In this document: in pieces, positions 44,301 to 51,610 of the stretch
How positions within the stretch are numbered: position 1 is the first letter of the stretch
How the letters are laid out: each line of letters starts with the position of its first letter
NCBI GenBank assembly: GCA_963830495.1
Contig: CAWHMS010000002.1
Span: 558,001-622,000, forward strand
DNA length: 64,000 nucleotides
Source of the DNA: CAWHMS01 sp963830495
GTDB lineage: Bacteria > Actinomycetota > Actinomycetes > Propionibacteriales > Nocardioidaceae
Direction of reading: 5' to 3'
The notes under the pieces: generated by a model
What the model was told of the DNA's origin: nothing
What the model saw: the letters and a program-made list of their open reading frames with translations, nothing else
The model's database searches: none
Made by a program: the position numbers and the translations under genes

Positions 44301-44552
44301 TCCCTGCGCTGCCGGCGCCACCCAGGCCGCGATGGTCGCCGTACGCACCGCGCTGCCGTCGATCAGGGGGAACCGGACGGACACTTCCGCGGCCGGGTCC
44401 GGTTGGGCTTGCTCCCGCTCCGGTCGCGACAGGGCCGCGTTGACCACGTGCGCGCAGGTCATGACCTTGTCCGGTCCCACGAGTACGCCGAGACCGGCAG
44501 TGACACCCGCGGGCGTGGTCAGTCTGACGATCGCTGTCTCGTATCCGGGCAC
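41367..44552 (-). CDS. trypsin-like protease-nSTAND ATPase-GAF-histidine kinase fusion
   Basis: 1061 residues from GTG. Domain order: trypsin-like protease (1-210) with catalytic His35 (TCAHVVN), Asp88 (GGDVAGL) and Ser165 (QPGYSGSAVW); nSTAND NTPase (218-640) with linker NPYRGLEPF, Walker A GPSGVGKSS (258-266) and Walker B LLVVVDQFEELL; GAF (650-810); histidine kinase with phosphoacceptor His840 (SMSHELRTPLN), N-box Asn959 and DDGPGIP/GTGLGL. No membrane span, so it is cytoplasmic. nSTAND proteins are regulated switches in defence and stress. A Trypco1 partner gene lies just upstream. No response regulator is adjacent, so the kinase output is unknown. The fusion of protease and kinase ends is unusual. 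Confidence 0.88.
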   Translation of the reverse strand: MPGYETAIVRLTTPAGVTAGLGVLVGPDKVMTCAHVVNAALSRPEREQAQPDPAAEVSVRFPLIDGSAVRTATIAAWVAPAAQGAGGDVAGLVLGEPAPAAATAARFSTAPATPGERLRVFGFPGTPPRANGAWVDLDLKGEVGNNLIQVESREDQSIKAQPGYSGSAVWSDEAGQIVGLLHATAFADEPERDAYLIPPLTIAAAWEEELDYLAVPPNPYRGLEPFTRDHAHVFFGRDDDIAGLVEMVRTHGVTTLIGPSGVGKSSLAQAGVVPALLDEQPWTVAVFRPGPDPWERLAAALYRAQHPDEATITYEASRQEVRRLRREGIAPVAQFLRSDGRPLLVVVDQFEELLDRERHGDRGLIDLLIPEPATGADADDILYRTLLTLRTDFFDSLLLIPGMSARLSRDFYTLWPLTNEQMHDAMVRPAAMHGVTFEDGLLDVLTGESNEGRMLPLVEFTLTQMWPRMRRKTLTHAEYHALGGVTGALDRFADQQIAALSSQPTELLDRVLLRLVRAVPDADRDEPLIMRRRARKSDVPPEEWEVLQHLANARLVTTDRDAADAPYAELAHESLITAWQRLDQLVADNVRLLNWLTDVERRVSQGDPLPESRLPEALTWLAERPEDIPETVHTFVAESAAAAEEVTRKVRQLEALTEVGEAVGSSLDLDQVLSTIVMSAVRTSRADGGSMMQYDTEGRCFSVRTEFGTAPDLFAKLLDLHVGLDTTLVGRAAREGRALQVSDLAEVERDEHLQLLFDAGWQSIMVAPMLRQDRLIGALVIRRKSAGTFSDENVSLLETFASQSALVIYNADLFQQLEVTSQQLKMVSQYRSAFLASMSHELRTPLNAIIGFSEVLLERLFGDINQRQEEYLRDIWSSGTHLLEIINDAIDLSRLEAGRMELDAATFAVRTSLDSALAEVRDKAAAQGLELTLTVTDEVGEIYADEMRFRQVLLNLLTNAVKFTPSGGHVAVDAHVDGAELVVTVSDDGPGIPEEDQQYLLASFQQSGRGGEERQGTGLGLAVSRRIIELFGGRMWLESVEGEGSTFGFSVPLESTTGEDG

Positions 44553-44557
44553 GGCTG

Positions 44558-44899
44558 TCAGGAACCTCCGGAGTTGCGGTCCCAGCTCATCGTGATCGTC
44601 ATGTTCACCTCGGCCGTTCCCTTGGCGACGATGATGCCGGTCTCCCCGCCGAGCTTGACGCCGAACTGCACCTGGAAGCTGTCGGGGGCTGCGGCGGCGA
44701 GCTTGTCCTTGACCAGGGTCAGCAGTGGCTCGAGCTGGTCCAGAGACTCGGCCAGCGTCCGGCTGGCCTTGGCTGCGGCTCCGCCTGGCTTTGGCGAGGC
44801 GAGCACCAGCTCGCCCGGGATGTCGGCCCGGTCGGCCTCGACGAGCAGCACACCAGCCCCTTGATCTTCACCGAGCGGTACTTCGAGCAACACGGCCAT
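44558..44899 (-). CDS. Trypco1 domain protein (CU044_2847 family)
   Basis: 113 residues. The beta-rich N-terminus VLLEVPLGEDQGAGVLLVEA and the end VQFGVKLGGETGIIVAKGTA with EVNMTITM match the trypsin-co-occurring domain 1 family. Such proteins sit beside trypsin-like proteases in NTP-dependent conflict systems and are thought to be substrates or regulators. It is five bases upstream of the protease-STAND-kinase gene and is co-transcribed with it. Starts at ATG behind AGGGGG. Confidence 0.8.
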   Translation of the reverse strand: MAVLLEVPLGEDQGAGVLLVEADRADIPGELVLASPKPGGAAAKASRTLAESLDQLEPLLTLVKDKLAAAAPDSFQVQFGVKLGGETGIIVAKGTAEVNMTITMSWDRNSGGS

Positions 44900-45052
44900 C
44901 GTGAGGACCCCCTTCAGGGTTCAGTGTCCTCGTCTGCCCGGCCAGCCGCATCAGATCGTCGTGGCATGGCGGCTGCGGCCAGTTCTGCTGAGACCGGCAA
45001 CGGTGGCTGATCTGGGCGGTACGTTGCTGTCGTACCTGGCGTGGGAGGAGCC

Positions 45053-46471
45053 GTGTCGCAGCAGGAACAGGAGACGATGCGGCTGTCCGCCGCAACCGTG
45101 AGCTCTCTTGCCGTGCTGGCCCTGGGGATCCTCGTCATCGCCAACGACTTCACGGCCCTGAGTGTCGCGGTGGTCGAGATCGAGTCGGATCTCGACACGA
45201 CGCTCAATCGTGTGCAGTGGGTGGTCAACGGCTACACAGTGGTGTTCGGCGTCTTGATCGTGACCGGCGGTCGGGTGGCCGACCTGTACGGGCGTCGCAA
45301 GATATTCATGTTGGGGTGCGCGATCTTCGGCGCGTTCTCTCTGCTCGGTGGGTTGTCACCCAACATCGAGTTGCTCATCGCCTGCCGGGCCCTCATGGGA
45401 GTCGGTGGCGCCCTGATGTGGCCAGCGGTGATCGGCCTCGTGTACGCGATCCTGCCCGACGCGAAGGCGGCACTTGCGGGTGGCCTGGTCATCGGCGTCG
45501 CGGGCCTGGGCAACGCGATCGGCCCTCTGGTGGCGGGCGTACTGACCGACACGGTGGGCTGGCGATGGGTCTTCTTCGTCAACGTGCCGGCTGCATTGAC
45601 AGCCATCGTCGTCGCACGGCGGAACATCACCGAGAGCGCGATGGGAGACCGGACCCGGCTGGACTATCTCGGCATCGCGACGCTCTCGGCCGGCGTGATC
45701 CTGATCCTCGTCGGCCTCGATGTCGGAACTGACGTGGGCTTCTCCGACGTCGCTGTCATCGCGATGATCGGTCTGGGTCTCGCGACACTTGCCTTCTTCG
45801 TGGTCGTGGAGCTCCGGCAGGGCGACAGGGCGCTGGTGCCGCGACGAATCATGGCTCAGCGGCAGTTCAGCGCCGCGGTCGGATCGATCGTGCTGATGTC
45901 GTCCATCTTCTTCGGGGTGCTCCTGTACGTCCCGCAGTTCACCCAGAAGGTGCTGGGCTGGTCCGCCCTCGAGGCCGGGGTCGGTCTGCTGCCGCTGATG
46001 GTCGTCTTTGCGGTGACCTCGTTTGCCGCCGGACCGGCATACAACCGCGTCGGCGCACGTGCCGTCATCGGAGCAGGATCCGTCTGCCTGACAGTAGGAG
46101 TGGCCTGGCTGGCGGTCGTGCTTGATGACGGGTACGCCGAACTAGTCCCGGGACTTGTCGTGACGGGTGTCGGTGTGGGGCTCTACTACTCGGCGATCAC
46201 CACGGCCGCGGTGACCTCAGTTGACTCCAGCGACAACAGCCTTGCCGGCGGCATCGTCTACATGGGCAACATCGCTGGCGGGTCACTTGGGCTCGGGTTG
46301 AACACTGCCATCGTGCTCTCGGCCGACTCCTTCACCGACGGCATCCAACGCGCCTTCGCCTTCGACGCCGCCCTCGGCTTGATCGGGACAGTCGTTGCGG
46401 TCGCCCTGATCCATGGGCGAGGAACCTCGTCCCATCCGCGGCTGCACCGCCACCGGCGCGCGCACGGATAG
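45053..46471 (+). CDS. DHA2-type MFS exporter 1
   Basis: 472 residues from GTG behind GGGAGGAG; about fourteen membrane spans. Drug:H+ antiporter-2 motifs: VVNGYTVVFGVLIVTGGRVA with DLYGRR, and motif C GNAIGPLVAGVL. It likely exports hydrophobic compounds with proton exchange. It is divergent from the Trypco1 gene. One of three DHA2 paralogues in 8 kb. Confidence 0.87.
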   Translation: MSQQEQETMRLSAATVSSLAVLALGILVIANDFTALSVAVVEIESDLDTTLNRVQWVVNGYTVVFGVLIVTGGRVADLYGRRKIFMLGCAIFGAFSLLGGLSPNIELLIACRALMGVGGALMWPAVIGLVYAILPDAKAALAGGLVIGVAGLGNAIGPLVAGVLTDTVGWRWVFFVNVPAALTAIVVARRNITESAMGDRTRLDYLGIATLSAGVILILVGLDVGTDVGFSDVAVIAMIGLGLATLAFFVVVELRQGDRALVPRRIMAQRQFSAAVGSIVLMSSIFFGVLLYVPQFTQKVLGWSALEAGVGLLPLMVVFAVTSFAAGPAYNRVGARAVIGAGSVCLTVGVAWLAVVLDDGYAELVPGLVVTGVGVGLYYSAITTAAVTSVDSSDNSLAGGIVYMGNIAGGSLGLGLNTAIVLSADSFTDGIQRAFAFDAALGLIGTVVAVALIHGRGTSSHPRLHRHRRAHG

Positions 46472-46499
46472 GTGTCACGTCAGCGGCGGGAAGCTACGG

Positions 46500-47882
46500 T
46501 CATCCGGCTGGCCCGAGGCGTACGGTGGCACGTCCCAGCAGACGCTTCGCCTCACGGATCCCGCTGGAGAGCGCTCCGTCGGCGTACCCGAGCCTGGCGC
46601 TCTGGGTGTGCTCGCCGGCGAACAGGATGCGGCCCTCGATCGGTACTCCGAGGAGGTCGACCAGTGCGGGACTGGCCCCAGCCGGCACGTGTGTGTAAGC
46701 ACCCCGGGTGTAGTGGTCCGTGGACCAGGAGGTGGCCGTGGCCGCGATCGGCTCCGGACACCGCATGGGGTAGACGCCGGAGAGAGTGCCGAGGAGCCAT
46801 GCGACTGCTTCATCAGTCGATGCGCCGAGTACGTGGCCGGTCGCGCTGTGGAAGACGTGCGCGACGAGGCATGGTCCGGCACCGAACGCGTCCAGGTCGA
46901 AAACCCAGACCGTGGGCTGATGCGGGTCCTTCGGGAACACCATCAGATGTGACAGATCGACGTCCCGCCAGAACGCGTGCTCGAATCGCAGCGCGACCTT
47001 CTCGTAGCGCCCGAAGCCGAGCCGCTCGATCGCGTCGGTGCGCTCGGGAGGTAAGGGCGGGTCGAAGCCGATGGCGCCGCCCTTGAGAACACCGAGGGGC
47101 ACCGCGACGACAACATGGGAACCTCGTTCGACCATGCCGTCCGCGGCGTGCACCACCACCCCTTCTGGCTGAAGCTCGACCGCCTCCACGCGCGTCTCAA
47201 GCCGGATGTCGACTCCGGTGGCCATCGCGTCGACGACCGTGCGGTAGCCGTCGACGGGTAGGTCGCCGAACAGGTCACCGTCGTACTCCAGCCCGTTCCA
47301 GATCCAGGCGAGCGACTGATTCTCCGCTGCGCCGGCGGCGTCGGCCTCCACGACAGCGTGCAGAGCCTGCCGAGCCCGCCGGGCCGTTGCAGGATCCAAG
47401 CCCGCTCCCGCGACGTACGCCGCGATCGCGTCCGCCGATGTGGCGTAGGCGGGTAGCTGCCGGCGAAGGTCAGGAAGCGACTCCGGGAACTCGTCGAACT
47501 GCATTCGCAGGCTCGCCTCGAGTTCAGGGCGGGTGAGTCGGCGGCCGTCGGCGCCGTCGTACGCGGCGAGGGTGGGCAAAGGATCGCCGGGTACACACGT
47601 GATGCCCATCTGCGCGGCGAACCGTCGCATCGGGTTGCCCACCGGGTGGTGGATCCAAGACCCACCCAGGTCCACCGGCAGGCCGTCCAGGTCGATGGTG
47701 TGCAGACGCCCACCGAGTCGCCCGCGAGCTTCCAGCACCACGCACCCGACTCCAGCCCGTCCAAGTGCCGACGCGACGGTGAGACCAGCGATGCCTCCGC
47801 CGATCACCACGACCCGGTCTACCGGCCCAGTCAGGTCACCGGGGACCTCGTCATTGCCGTCGTCGAACCCGAAGTCGTGCAT
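46500..47882 (-). CDS. flavin monoamine oxidase/FAD-dependent oxidoreductase
   Basis: 460 residues from ATG (a GTG three codons earlier is possible). N-terminal FAD site VVVIGGGIAGLTVASAL with EARGRLGGRLHT; C-terminal VPAGASPALVDLL and GRILFAGEHTQSA complete the amine-oxidase fold. It oxidises amines or polyamines with O2. It lies between two MFS exporters, convergent with the first. A functional link to the decarboxylase at 22311 would be speculative. Confidence 0.87.
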   Translation of the reverse strand: MHDFGFDDGNDEVPGDLTGPVDRVVVIGGGIAGLTVASALGRAGVGCVVLEARGRLGGRLHTIDLDGLPVDLGGSWIHHPVGNPMRRFAAQMGITCVPGDPLPTLAAYDGADGRRLTRPELEASLRMQFDEFPESLPDLRRQLPAYATSADAIAAYVAGAGLDPATARRARQALHAVVEADAAGAAENQSLAWIWNGLEYDGDLFGDLPVDGYRTVVDAMATGVDIRLETRVEAVELQPEGVVVHAADGMVERGSHVVVAVPLGVLKGGAIGFDPPLPPERTDAIERLGFGRYEKVALRFEHAFWRDVDLSHLMVFPKDPHQPTVWVFDLDAFGAGPCLVAHVFHSATGHVLGASTDEAVAWLLGTLSGVYPMRCPEPIAATATSWSTDHYTRGAYTHVPAGASPALVDLLGVPIEGRILFAGEHTQSARLGYADGALSSGIREAKRLLGRATVRLGPAG

Positions 47883-48053
47883 CGACACCACGCCTCACCG
47901 CCTTCGCTGATGGTCGACGCGGCGAGCGGGGGTGTCAAGGATCGCGGCTCGTCGAGCATGTCCGGCCACCGCGCACGTTTCTTCAGCGACGCCACGCCAC
48001 CCGGACGATTCAAAATTGCGAAGCCGGACCGCAAGGCATTTCACGCTTCGGGC

Positions 48054-49664
48054 ATGGCGACAGAGACCAAGCGGTCATCCGGGCTGGTGTTGCTGACCCT
48101 GGCATCGGGCCAGTTCCTGATGACCTTGGACAGCTCGGTGATGAACGTCTCGATCGCCCAGGTCGCCGAGGACCTCGACACGACGGTGACCGGGATCCAG
48201 ACCGCGATCACCTTGTACACCCTCGTGATGGCCACCCTGATGATCACCGGCGGCAAGGTGGGCAGCCTGATCGGGCGGCGGCGGGCCTTCGCCATCGGCT
48301 GTGTGATCTACGGAGCCGGCTCCTTCACGACTGCGCTTGCCCCGAATCTCGGCGTACTGATCTTCGGCTGGTCTGTGCTCGAAGGTGTGGGTGCGGCCCT
48401 GATCATGCCCGCCATCGTCGCCTTGGTGGCCTCCAACTTCCCGCCCGAGGAGCGGCCGAGGGCCTACGGCCTGGTGGCCTCGGCCGGCGCGATTGCCGTC
48501 GCCGTCGGCCCGCTCGTGGGCGGGTTCGTGACGACGTACTGGACCTGGCGCCTGGTCTTCGCAGGTGAGGTCGTCATCGTGCTGGGCATCCTGCTGATGA
48601 CCAGGCGCATGAACGACGCACCTCCCGAGGCTCGCTTCCGCATCGACCTCGTGGGCGCTGGCCTCTCGGCAGCCGGGCTCGGACTCGCGGTCTACGGCGT
48701 ACTTCGTTCCGGGGAGTGGGGCTGGGTGCAGCCCAAGCCCGGAGGCCCGGAGTGGCTCGGCCTCTCTCCGACCGTGTGGTTGATCCTCGGCGGGCTGTTC
48801 GTCCTGCGCATGTTCTTCGCGTGGGAGGAGCACATGGTCGCGACCGGTCGGGAGCCCCTGGTCCGCACCTCGATGCTTCGCAACGAACGCCTCATCGGCG
48901 GCCTGACGATGTTCTTCTTCCAGTTCATGATCCAGGCCGGCCTTTTCTTCACCGTGCCGCTGTTCCTCTCGGTCGCGCTCGGCCTGAGTGCCCTGGAGAC
49001 CGGAGCCCAGCTGCTCCCGCTGTCAGTGACGCTGCTGGTCGCCGCCGTGGGGATCCCCAAGTTCGTCCCTCGCGCCTCGCCACGCAGGGTGGTTCGGTGG
49101 GGCTTGGTCGCCCTGTTCGCCGGCATCGTGTCACTGATCGGCGGTCTCGAGATCGGCGCGGGGCCGGAGATCGTCACGGTGCCGTTGCTGCTCGCCGGGC
49201 TGGGTGTCGGCGCTCTCGCCTCGCAGTTGGGCGCGGTGACCGTGTCGGCGGTGCCGGACGAGCTCAGTGGCGAGGTCGGCGGCCTACAGAACACCATGAC
49301 CAACCTCGGCGCGTCCCTTGGTACGGCGCTGGCTGGGTCGATCCTGATCGCGGGCCTGACCACGGCGTTCCTGCAAGGCATCGAGGACAACCCGGACGTG
49401 CCCGACGACGTCACCAGCTCTGCTCAAGTGGAGCTGGTCGGCGGCGTACCTTTCGTCTCCGACGATCAGATCGAGTCGGCGCTCCAGGAGGCGGGCCTCC
49501 CCGAAGCCCCGGTCGACGAGATCGTCAACGAGAACGAGTCGGCGCGGATCCAGGGGCTGCGGGTCAGTCTTGCTGCCCTCGCCCTGGTGTCCCTGCTCGC
49601 GCTCTACTTCACCCGGCTGATCCCGACCGAACCCGTGGGAGCCCGTACGCCGACACCCGCCTGA
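48054..49664 (+). CDS. DHA2-type MFS exporter 2
   Basis: 536 residues from ATG; fourteen spans. QFLMTLDSSVMNVSIAQVAE, DLDTTVTGIQTAITLYTLVM and GGKVGSLIGRRRAF are DHA2 motifs. A C-terminal extracytoplasmic-looking loop of about 70 residues (NPDVPDDVTSSAQVE) precedes the last helix. Its N-terminal pattern (DLDTTV-G-QTAITL) is closest to exporter 3 at 51611. Confidence 0.87.
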   Translation: MATETKRSSGLVLLTLASGQFLMTLDSSVMNVSIAQVAEDLDTTVTGIQTAITLYTLVMATLMITGGKVGSLIGRRRAFAIGCVIYGAGSFTTALAPNLGVLIFGWSVLEGVGAALIMPAIVALVASNFPPEERPRAYGLVASAGAIAVAVGPLVGGFVTTYWTWRLVFAGEVVIVLGILLMTRRMNDAPPEARFRIDLVGAGLSAAGLGLAVYGVLRSGEWGWVQPKPGGPEWLGLSPTVWLILGGLFVLRMFFAWEEHMVATGREPLVRTSMLRNERLIGGLTMFFFQFMIQAGLFFTVPLFLSVALGLSALETGAQLLPLSVTLLVAAVGIPKFVPRASPRRVVRWGLVALFAGIVSLIGGLEIGAGPEIVTVPLLLAGLGVGALASQLGAVTVSAVPDELSGEVGGLQNTMTNLGASLGTALAGSILIAGLTTAFLQGIEDNPDVPDDVTSSAQVELVGGVPFVSDDQIESALQEAGLPEAPVDEIVNENESARIQGLRVSLAALALVSLLALYFTRLIPTEPVGARTPTPA

Positions 49665-50044
49665 ACGGTCGGCGAGTGGCGGGTAAGTGCTGTGCTGCCG
49701 ACGGCTAGGGGTCACTCTCCTGCCGCTCGGCGGAGGTGGCGCCCTGGGCTGCGCTGGCCAACGGTTCACTCGCGGATGGCTCTCTGCATGATCTCAGCGA
49801 CGATTGCCGACTTGGCGTCGCTGTAGCCCGAGCTTCTGCAGCAAGTCGTAGTCGTCCGGGAAACGCTCGCGACGTTTGGCGACGCTGTGGGTGGGGCCCG
49901 GCCGAGCAGCAGCCGCGGCCGCGGTCTGTGCGTCCACGGTGACGGAAAGTGAAAGTTCAACGAAAAGGGTGTAGGGCTCAATAGCCTGTGGAACGGTGAG
50001 GCCAAGAAGCCCCAAGACGGGCGTCCAACCACAGAGGAGTCCAT
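49665..50044. other. intergenic region, no intact gene
   Basis: 380 bases between MFS exporter 2 and the secreted 112-aa protein. It holds a possible broken small gene on the minus strand (listed separately). No convincing promoter or terminator is recognised apart from the ribosome site AGAGGAGT for the next gene. Confidence 0.5.
49766..50015 (-). pseudogene. possible frameshifted small gene
   Basis: On the minus strand a frame from ATG at 50015 gives MGLLGLTVPQAIEPYTLFVE, then VAKRRERFPDDYDLLQKLG; deleting one base near 49830 continues as YSDAKSAIVAEIMQRAIRE to a stop at 49766. The joined tail reads like a real helical protein. No family recognised. Could be coincidence. Confidence 0.35.
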
Positions 50045-50383
50045 GTGAATGTTCGATACCTGCTTGCGGTTCCCGCCAGCGCGGCCCTGCTGATGTTTGG
50101 TGCTGGCGCAGCCAGCGCTGGGGAGGTCACCGGCACCGGTGGCGACACCCAGGGTCCGGCCCACGCCAACTCGATCTGTGTGTTCTCCGGCCTGGAGGAC
50201 GGCGAAGACCTTCCTCCCGGCTCACCGACCGGTCCTGGCGCGGCGCCCCAGAACTGGGGGCACGTCCAGCAGGCGGAGCGGGATGCTGGCGCCTCTCCGG
50301 CCGACCTCAAGGCGTCGGGCTTCCAGCCCGGCGACTCCTGCAACGGTCACACCGGCTTCCTGGCGGGTGGCGGCGAAGAGTAG
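50045..50383 (+). CDS. small secreted hypothetical protein
   Basis: 112 residues from GTG behind AGAGGAGT. A signal peptide (LLAVPASAALLMFGAGAASA, cleavage after ASA) precedes a Gly/Pro-rich mature part with two Cys (NSICVFSG, GDSCNGHTGF) that may form a disulfide. The segment GHVQQAERDAGASPADLKAS is found in small actinobacterial secreted proteins of unknown role. A strong terminator follows 65 bases later. Confidence 0.7.
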   Translation: MNVRYLLAVPASAALLMFGAGAASAGEVTGTGGDTQGPAHANSICVFSGLEDGEDLPPGSPTGPGAAPQNWGHVQQAERDAGASPADLKASGFQPGDSCNGHTGFLAGGGEE

Positions 50384-50448
50384 TCCAGACTTCCGCTCTC
50401 CACCACGCGACTGTCCTCCCCCGATAGCCCGGTTCGGACAGAACACTA

Positions 50449-50478
50449 AGGCCCCCTCTGTTCACACAGAGGGGGCCT
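50449..50478 (+). terminator. strong hairpin terminator
   Basis: AGGCCCCCTCTGT pairs perfectly over 13 bp with ACAGAGGGGGCCT around a four-base loop, following the small secreted gene. This is the strongest hairpin of the window and marks the boundary before the decayed region. Confidence 0.92.
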
Positions 50479-51009
50479 CGGTCTGCTCAGCGCCGGTGGC
50501 CGAGTGTGGCCCGCCGGCGATGCTGCCCTGTGACAACCCGTTGGCGTTGAACGGTCCCCGCAGGCACGTGAAGGTGATGGTGCAGCGGCGGCTGCGGGGT
50601 CGCCCGGCACGGCAACGACGTCGCGGCGTTAGACACGGGGTCAACTCATCCACGCCACCGGCATCGACCCACCGGCCGCTGTCAGCCCAGCGGACGACCG
50701 CCCGGTCGACCCCGCGGCGGCGGCCTGCTTCCCGGGATCGCCGCCACCCGAATAGATGCCGAGACCGCTTCAGCGAGGAGCGGTCCAGATCACCTCCCGC
50801 AGCGCGGCGACGAGCAGGATTCGTCCGAAGAAGCGCGGTGTTGACCCGGTGGCCCGCCTCGGACGAATCCTGACGGCCGTGCAGTAGACATGCGAATCGC
50901 GACTCGTCCGAAAATCCGCCGGGTGACAACGCCTGACGAGTTGGGGACGAGTCGCGGTTGGGCGTGCTACGGATCACTCCTGAGGTGCCTGCCAAGGAAC
51001 GCGCGGGTA
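50479..51009. other. non-coding, decayed sequence
   Basis: About 530 bases after the terminator with no frame of protein-like composition on either strand. Frames near 50890-51000 (MRIATRPKIRRVTTPDELGT) may be the far upstream part of the integrase remnant, but they are not recognisable. Confidence 0.4.
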
Positions 51010-51240
51010 GTGGCGGTCGGACTTGACGGCATTACCCCACATGCCCTGCGCGTGCGGGAGCCAATGCCAAGGCGCGCAGAGGAGGGCCGGTCACGCCAGC
51101 GCGCGATGACGCTCGACATCTACTCCGGGCTCTTCGACGAGGGCCTCGACGCGGTCGCGGAGCGCATGGAAGAGGACGCGCTGCGAACGCGTGCGGGTTC
51201 CCTGCGGACCGTCAGCGGCACCGTTCAGCTGGGTCCGTGA
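51010..51240 (+). pseudogene. tyrosine recombinase/integrase C-terminal remnant
   Basis: The segment GLDGITPHALR resembles the integrase GxTPHDLRHT box. After scrambled sequence, GGTCACGCCAGCGCG (GHASA) runs out of frame into MTLDIYSGLFDEGLDAVAER, the C-terminal part of phage-type integrases containing the active-site tyrosine (DIYSGLF). The intervening part is missing or shifted, and no N-terminus exists. It is a relic of a mobile element. Confidence 0.65.
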
Positions 51241-51261
51241 TCGCGAGGGACCAAAGAAGGC

Positions 51262-51348
51262 CTGGGTAAGTCCTAGCGCCGCGTCGAGTACGTCCCGGGT
51301 CCGGGTGTAGACAGCGAGGGCGTCGGCCTGTCGACCGCTGCCGACCAT
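51262..51348 (-). pseudogene. possible BTAD (SARP-type regulator) fragment
   Basis: On the minus strand GSGRQADALAVYTRTRDVLD with LGLT resembles the helical repeat of the bacterial transcriptional activator domain of AfsR/SARP regulators. Only about 28 residues are recognisable, with no start or remaining domains. Confidence 0.35.
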
Positions 51349-51610
51349 GCCCCTGCCGGCGCGCTGGCGTCCGACGACCTTCCTCCACGGGCCGGCGAAA
51401 ATCGTGAGGGGGTCGGGTTTGAACCTACCCGCCCGTTCTCGATCACGGATAGAGTGCTGAAAGCCAGGTGAAGCTGCTGGTCGCGCCAGATGGCGCCGGG
51501 GCGACTGGCTGTGCGGGCCGTCGTCCGACTCGCCGATGTGTTAGCCCCTGTCGACCAGCAGTTCGACCATCCGAGGGACATCGCGATCCCCTCAGAGGGG
51601 GCAGGGCGAC

